64,000 nt of DNA from Pyrenopolyporus hunteri (taxonomy: Eukaryota > Ascomycota > Sordariomycetes > Xylariales > Hypoxylaceae): positions 4,216,001 to 4,280,000 of the forward strand of contig CADCXC010000038.1 of assembly GCA_902806595.1 (NCBI GenBank). Direction: 5' to 3'. Position numbers and translations under genes: made by a program. Every line of letters starts with the position of its first letter. Positions within the stretch are counted from its first letter, which is position 1. The notes under the pieces were generated by a model. The model had not been told where the DNA came from. It made no database searches and saw nothing but the letters and a program-made list of their open reading frames with translations. Of this stretch, positions 60,122 through 64,000 are shown piece after piece.

Positions 60122-62032
60122 GCCACAGCCGTCGTTGTCGCGGGGCACAACGGGTGATCAGTGCAAACGATGTCCAGGAAACCGCGCAACCGCCCCGTCC
60201 CTGCTATTTACGCGTTTGGCGTCAAACACGCTATCACCTGGCCACTTCCACCTAGGTAAATATTGCATGCACCTCACCTAAAAACAGGAAGGCATCGGCA
60301 TCAGATCAACAGGTATCTCAGTACGTACCTTGCCTTAACAGGATTTGAGGCGCCGCCACCCATAGACCGATGGCAGCTACCTGTACGACTCGACGTCGTG
60401 AAATATACACGCATAGTACATATATACCTAGGTACCTAGGTACCTTATATAATTCAGATCTGTATGTACCTCTAGGTATTTATTTACTGCAACATCTGCG
60501 CGGAAGGTACTTAACTATATTATGTAATTATTAGGTATATTTCTTTTACAAACACCTCTATACGTGCATATATTTGGTATTGTGCAGTGCATAAAACAAC
60601 GAAAGGAGAATACATGCATGGCCAGAATTTCCTTGTTTTCTCAAGTGTCACGAAGCAGATCGAGATACAGATAACCGAAATTGCGCGTACGTGTCCGTGT
60701 CGTCCAGTTCTGGCCTATTCATACTCCCATCGAAGAGAAGCAGCATCAAGAATAAGTCTCTCGCTCTCATCGCCAAGAGTTCCTCAAGAGAAGCGGCGAA
60801 AGAAAAGATGAAAATGACATCTGGCAATATTACAAGGTAAATCCATACATACGACATCTTCCAATATAACAACGAGCGCATCTACGACTTCATTTGGTAT
60901 TATACCCAGCATCGAGTCAGCATGATCCTAGGCGTGTCACACCCGACCATCGATGGTGTCAAGACACTCCATGTCTCCTTGTTCCCGCTCGAGAGCGAGC
61001 CCTTTAACATCGGTCGCTACCTAGTAAATATAATTAATGGATGGAAGGGAACATCCAAGTTACATAGTATGTTTTCTCTCTTATTTTTACGTAACGGATA
61101 GAAAATTTCGATATTAACTTCGGTAGCTAGAGACGGGGACCATAGGTGAGCCTAAGCTACTGTCGGCTGCAACAATGACTTGCACGTCATGTAGCAGTAG
61201 CATCGCACCACCTCTCTTCGCATTTAGACGCGACGGGAGTATCTATCATATTACCATCGTAGATCCCGTTGGACGGCGACAGAGTTGGCAGCAATGCGGT
61301 GTGGTAACATCCAAGATGTCATCATATTCAGGTTAACACCCACCTCTGCCGACTAGTAGGACTCGTATATATATTGGCTTCACTGCCCAAAACTCTTCAC
61401 ACCTCAGATTCGGCAATACTACCCTCGCATTGCGAATCGGGGCGAGGACATCTCTTATAAGAGCAGGGAGAAATGCCGTCCGCGAATCCAATATAAAAAT
61501 GTTGGCATCCAAGACTCCCAACTTGGTATAATTTACCCGGCCCATTCCCCTTCTCACCCTTCCCCTGACGACGATCCGGATCTGTCGATTCCCCGCAGCC
61601 TCTTCCCTGCAGAAAAAGCTTATTCCATCGCTAAACCTATCCTGCGTCCGCACCGCCCTATAGCCGCGCGTTGTAATGTATCAGACACTCTTTTTTTCCG
61701 ACCAGTTCTAGATTCCCCTGAGCCGTCGTGTTAGTCGTCGGCCTCATATCGAGTGTACCACCGAGGAACAAGTTGTAGATAGGCTCGGCATGAAGATCTC
61801 GAACATGGTTTCTTCTCTTTTACCCTGCTGCTGTGTTCTATTTTGGTTCACGGAGCGTTATGTTCTTCCAGTCTGAGCCCGCATGTATTTCATCCAGCCG
61901 TAGCCTCGCTCGCTAGCAACTTTGTATGGGTCCTTTCAACTTTTTGAACTAGACGAAGAGGCTTAGGAATAGTGTTAGAATTGAGAGTTTGAACATCTAA
62001 GTATTAAGGCCCCTTGGATATAAGCGTCAAAT

Positions 62033-63324
62033 ATGACCGGAAACTGGGGGCTCCCGACTACGTTGGTAGTCCTATTCTCAGCGCTCTCGGCCGTCTACGC
62101 GCAGAATTACCCCCTAGTTACAGATTCGAGATGCAACTGCTACAGAACGAACACGACGACTTCTCAGTACTTCACACACCACCGCTTCTTCGACTTTAGG
62201 GACATGACCCAGCATGTTCATGTGCCAGGGCCCATAAACGATCCACAAGGCGCCGCGGACGCCCCTGTGACGAACAACTACTTCAACGATCCCGCTTGGA
62301 CGAGCACCTGGTCGATCCAGACCTGGAATAACAGTGCCCTTATGAACGGCAGCTCGGACGATACCGGGAGCGATGCCACCGTACTCATGGTGAACTCGGC
62401 CAACAACATCTACTTCGAGAAGAACAACGACCTCCGCGCGTCGTCAAAGACGTACCTCGTGATGCGGACCATGCGCCACGACACCTTCCAGTCCGCCTCC
62501 GAGATCGAATCCATCTCCCTCGGCTACCGGTACCTGTCCATCCGGATGTACGCGCGGACGCGGGGCGCCCCGGGCGCCGTCACGGCCATGTTCACGTTCC
62601 GGGAGGCGCCGCAGATCTCGCAGGTGCAGGAGGCGGACCTGGAGATCCGGACGGTGGACCCGAAGTACTCGATCCAGTACACGAACCAGCCGTCGTGGAA
62701 CGAAGTCGGCGACATCCCGCAGGCGACGCGCAACGTGTCGCTGCCGAACCGCGTCGACTGGTCCGACTGGCAGTACCACCGGATGGACTGGACGCCGGGC
62801 TCGACCACCTGGTTCGTCGACGGCCAGATGGTGTCCACGATCCAGTTCCAGGCCCCCCGCGACGCCAGCCGCGTCATGTTCAACACCTGGAGCGACGGCG
62901 GCAGCTGGAGCGGCAACATGAGCGTCGGCGCCTCCGCGGAGATGCAGATCCAGTGGATCGACATCGTCTACAACAGCACCGACCCCACGCCCGGGAACCC
63001 GTTCCTGAACCCGGGCGCCGGGGGTTCCTGCGCGAACACCTGCAGCATCGATCTCACCTCGAAGACCGGCACCCCGGTGCTGATCTCCGGGCCCCAAGGT
63101 GGGCGGCTTGCGGTTTCTCCTTTTTCGAAGCTTTGTTTGATCGTGGCATTGCTGACGCATTCCCTGTTGTCATAGGTGGTACCCAACCCGCCCCCGGCGG
63201 CGGCAACGCCTGCACATCGGCCAAATGGGGACAGTGTGCGGGAAAGACTTGGAACGGATGTACGGCTTGCGCGGCTGGGACCTCATGCAAGTTCCAAAAT
63301 GATTACTATTCCCAGTGTTTGTGA
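62033..63324 (+). CDS. Secreted GH16 family enzyme with CBM1
   Basis: Two exons, 62033-63098 and 63176-63324, about 404 residues. The N-terminus has a signal peptide (hydrophobic core LVVLFSALSAVYA, likely cut near residue 23). The middle is a concanavalin-like jelly roll with the GH16 signature ExDxE as EADLE (E200, D202, E204), where E200 is the expected nucleophile and E204 the acid/base, plus WSDWQYHRMDWTPGSTTWFVDG typical of fungal GH16. A Pro/Gly linker leads to a C-terminal CBM1 (about 367-404): CxxxxWGQCAGKTW, GCTAC, CKFQNDYYSQCL, with the aromatic residues that grip cellulose. It probably acts outside the cell on beta-glucans or related wall polymers; the exact bond is not predictable. 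The CBM1 is recovered only when the 77-nt intron (63099-63175, GTGGGC donor) is removed. Confidence 0.92.
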
Positions 63325-64000
63325 AGGATCTTCATTTGTATGAGCGTTGGTTTCGTTTCGTCTTAATACCTACCTACGTTTTTTTATTGATACCAAGAAT
63401 AAAGGATATACATATATACTCTACCCCGTCCGATGTATATTTTGATCAAAGTATGTGTTATTAGGTTCTCTAAATATGCCGCACCCGTAAGATCTCTAAT
63501 CAATGTTCCCAGTGCCCCCTCCCTGGTCCTATAGTATCGATGTGAGGCGAGAGCTCATAGAAATTTGTTGGAAAACACAATGCCACTAGTATTAAAGTGT
63601 AAATAGTCGTGGTGAATCCCCCTGGTCTCAGGAGTCTACCGCAGATCCCAAGGTATCCTAGTATGTCACCTTATTAAGGAATATTCAATGGGAGACCTCG
63701 GATGGCGATCACCTGGCTTATAAAGGCGCGCATGTAAGACATATAGTTCTTTGTCTACGTCTTATACGCGTTGTTAAGTCTTTCGCCTGATGATTTTCCT
63801 ACGGGATTTACTTGAAGGCGGAGGAATATTGTAGCTATTTGCCTAGAATTACAGATATCCCAATAATCACTATGGACCATGATTCTATGAAGCATCTTGA
63901 AAATCGTGATAAATATCTTAACCATAAGCGTCACTCGCGACGTGATTCCCAGGAGATTCTCTAAGCCCTTCTAATACGCTCTTCATATAGAGTCTATTTG
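63325..64000. other. 3' flank of GH16 gene
   Basis: No gene is seen to the end of the window. Confidence 0.55.

Larger units (their letters stand above)
59782..62032. other. Intergenic, 2.25 kb
   Basis: Promoter side of both the GTPase and GH16 genes. It contains a GA microsatellite (59,988-60,012), a 15-nt minisatellite (60,047-60,121) and two overlapping TACCTAGGTA palindromes (60425-60442). No gene is supported; frame 61333-61653 (-) is unrecognised. Confidence 0.55.

Overview
This window looks like nuclear DNA of a filamentous ascomycete (Pezizomycotina), most likely a Sordariomycete. The genes carry many short introns (mostly 50-115 nt) with GT[AG]NGT donors, CTRAC-like branch points and YAG acceptors. 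Other signs are a HET-domain protein, a GH16 enzyme with a fungal cellulose-binding module, a dispersed 5S rRNA gene, a nested stwintron, and a very AT-rich block with the signature of repeat-induced point mutation (RIP). I could not fix the order or genus. Every exon model comes from reading splice signals and checking frame and conserved residues by eye.

Layout. 0.8-3.4 kb: GH2 glycoside hydrolase (+) with a nested stwintron. 3.8-5.4 kb: 49-kDa subunit of mitochondrial complex I (+). 5.8-7.4 kb: unrecognised Cys-motif, low-complexity protein (-). 10.0-11.75 kb: HET-domain protein with ankyrin-like tail (-). 12.9-14.3 kb: NAD-isocitrate dehydrogenase subunit 1 (-). 14.9-17.1 kb: RIP-saturated relic. 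18.3-19.2 kb: small unrecognised protein (+). 19.7-21.9 kb: STE20/germinal-centre kinase (-). 23.9-24.0 kb: 5S rRNA (+). 25.6-27.2 kb: amino-acid permease (+). 28.7-30.5 kb: unrecognised acidic protein (+). 31.8-33.5 kb: UBA-UAS-UBX protein (-). 34.7-40.2 kb: proteasome adaptor ECM29 (-). 40.2-49.8 kb: mostly gene-free, the right half resembling a spliced leader or long non-coding RNA. 49.8-51.5 kb: triple-RRM protein (+). 53.8-55.1 kb: cytochrome b561-type membrane protein (+). 55.9-59.8 kb: SLIP-GC-like large GTPase (-). 62.0-63.3 kb: secreted GH16 with CBM1 (+).

The genes are independent eukaryotic units, not an operon or a biosynthetic cluster. Themes recur: respiration (complex I subunit, isocitrate dehydrogenase), ubiquitin-proteasome quality control (UBX protein beside ECM29), carbohydrate breakdown (GH2, GH16-CBM1) and nitrogen uptake (permease). 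The most notable structures are the stwintron that splits the catalytic Asn-Glu pair of the GH2 enzyme, the RIP block in which most surviving cytosines are in CpG, a divergent but structurally compensated 5S rRNA gene, an exitron-like 246-nt stopless cassette in RRM1, and a palindromic decamer (TACCTAGGTA) found 12 times, always outside coding exons.
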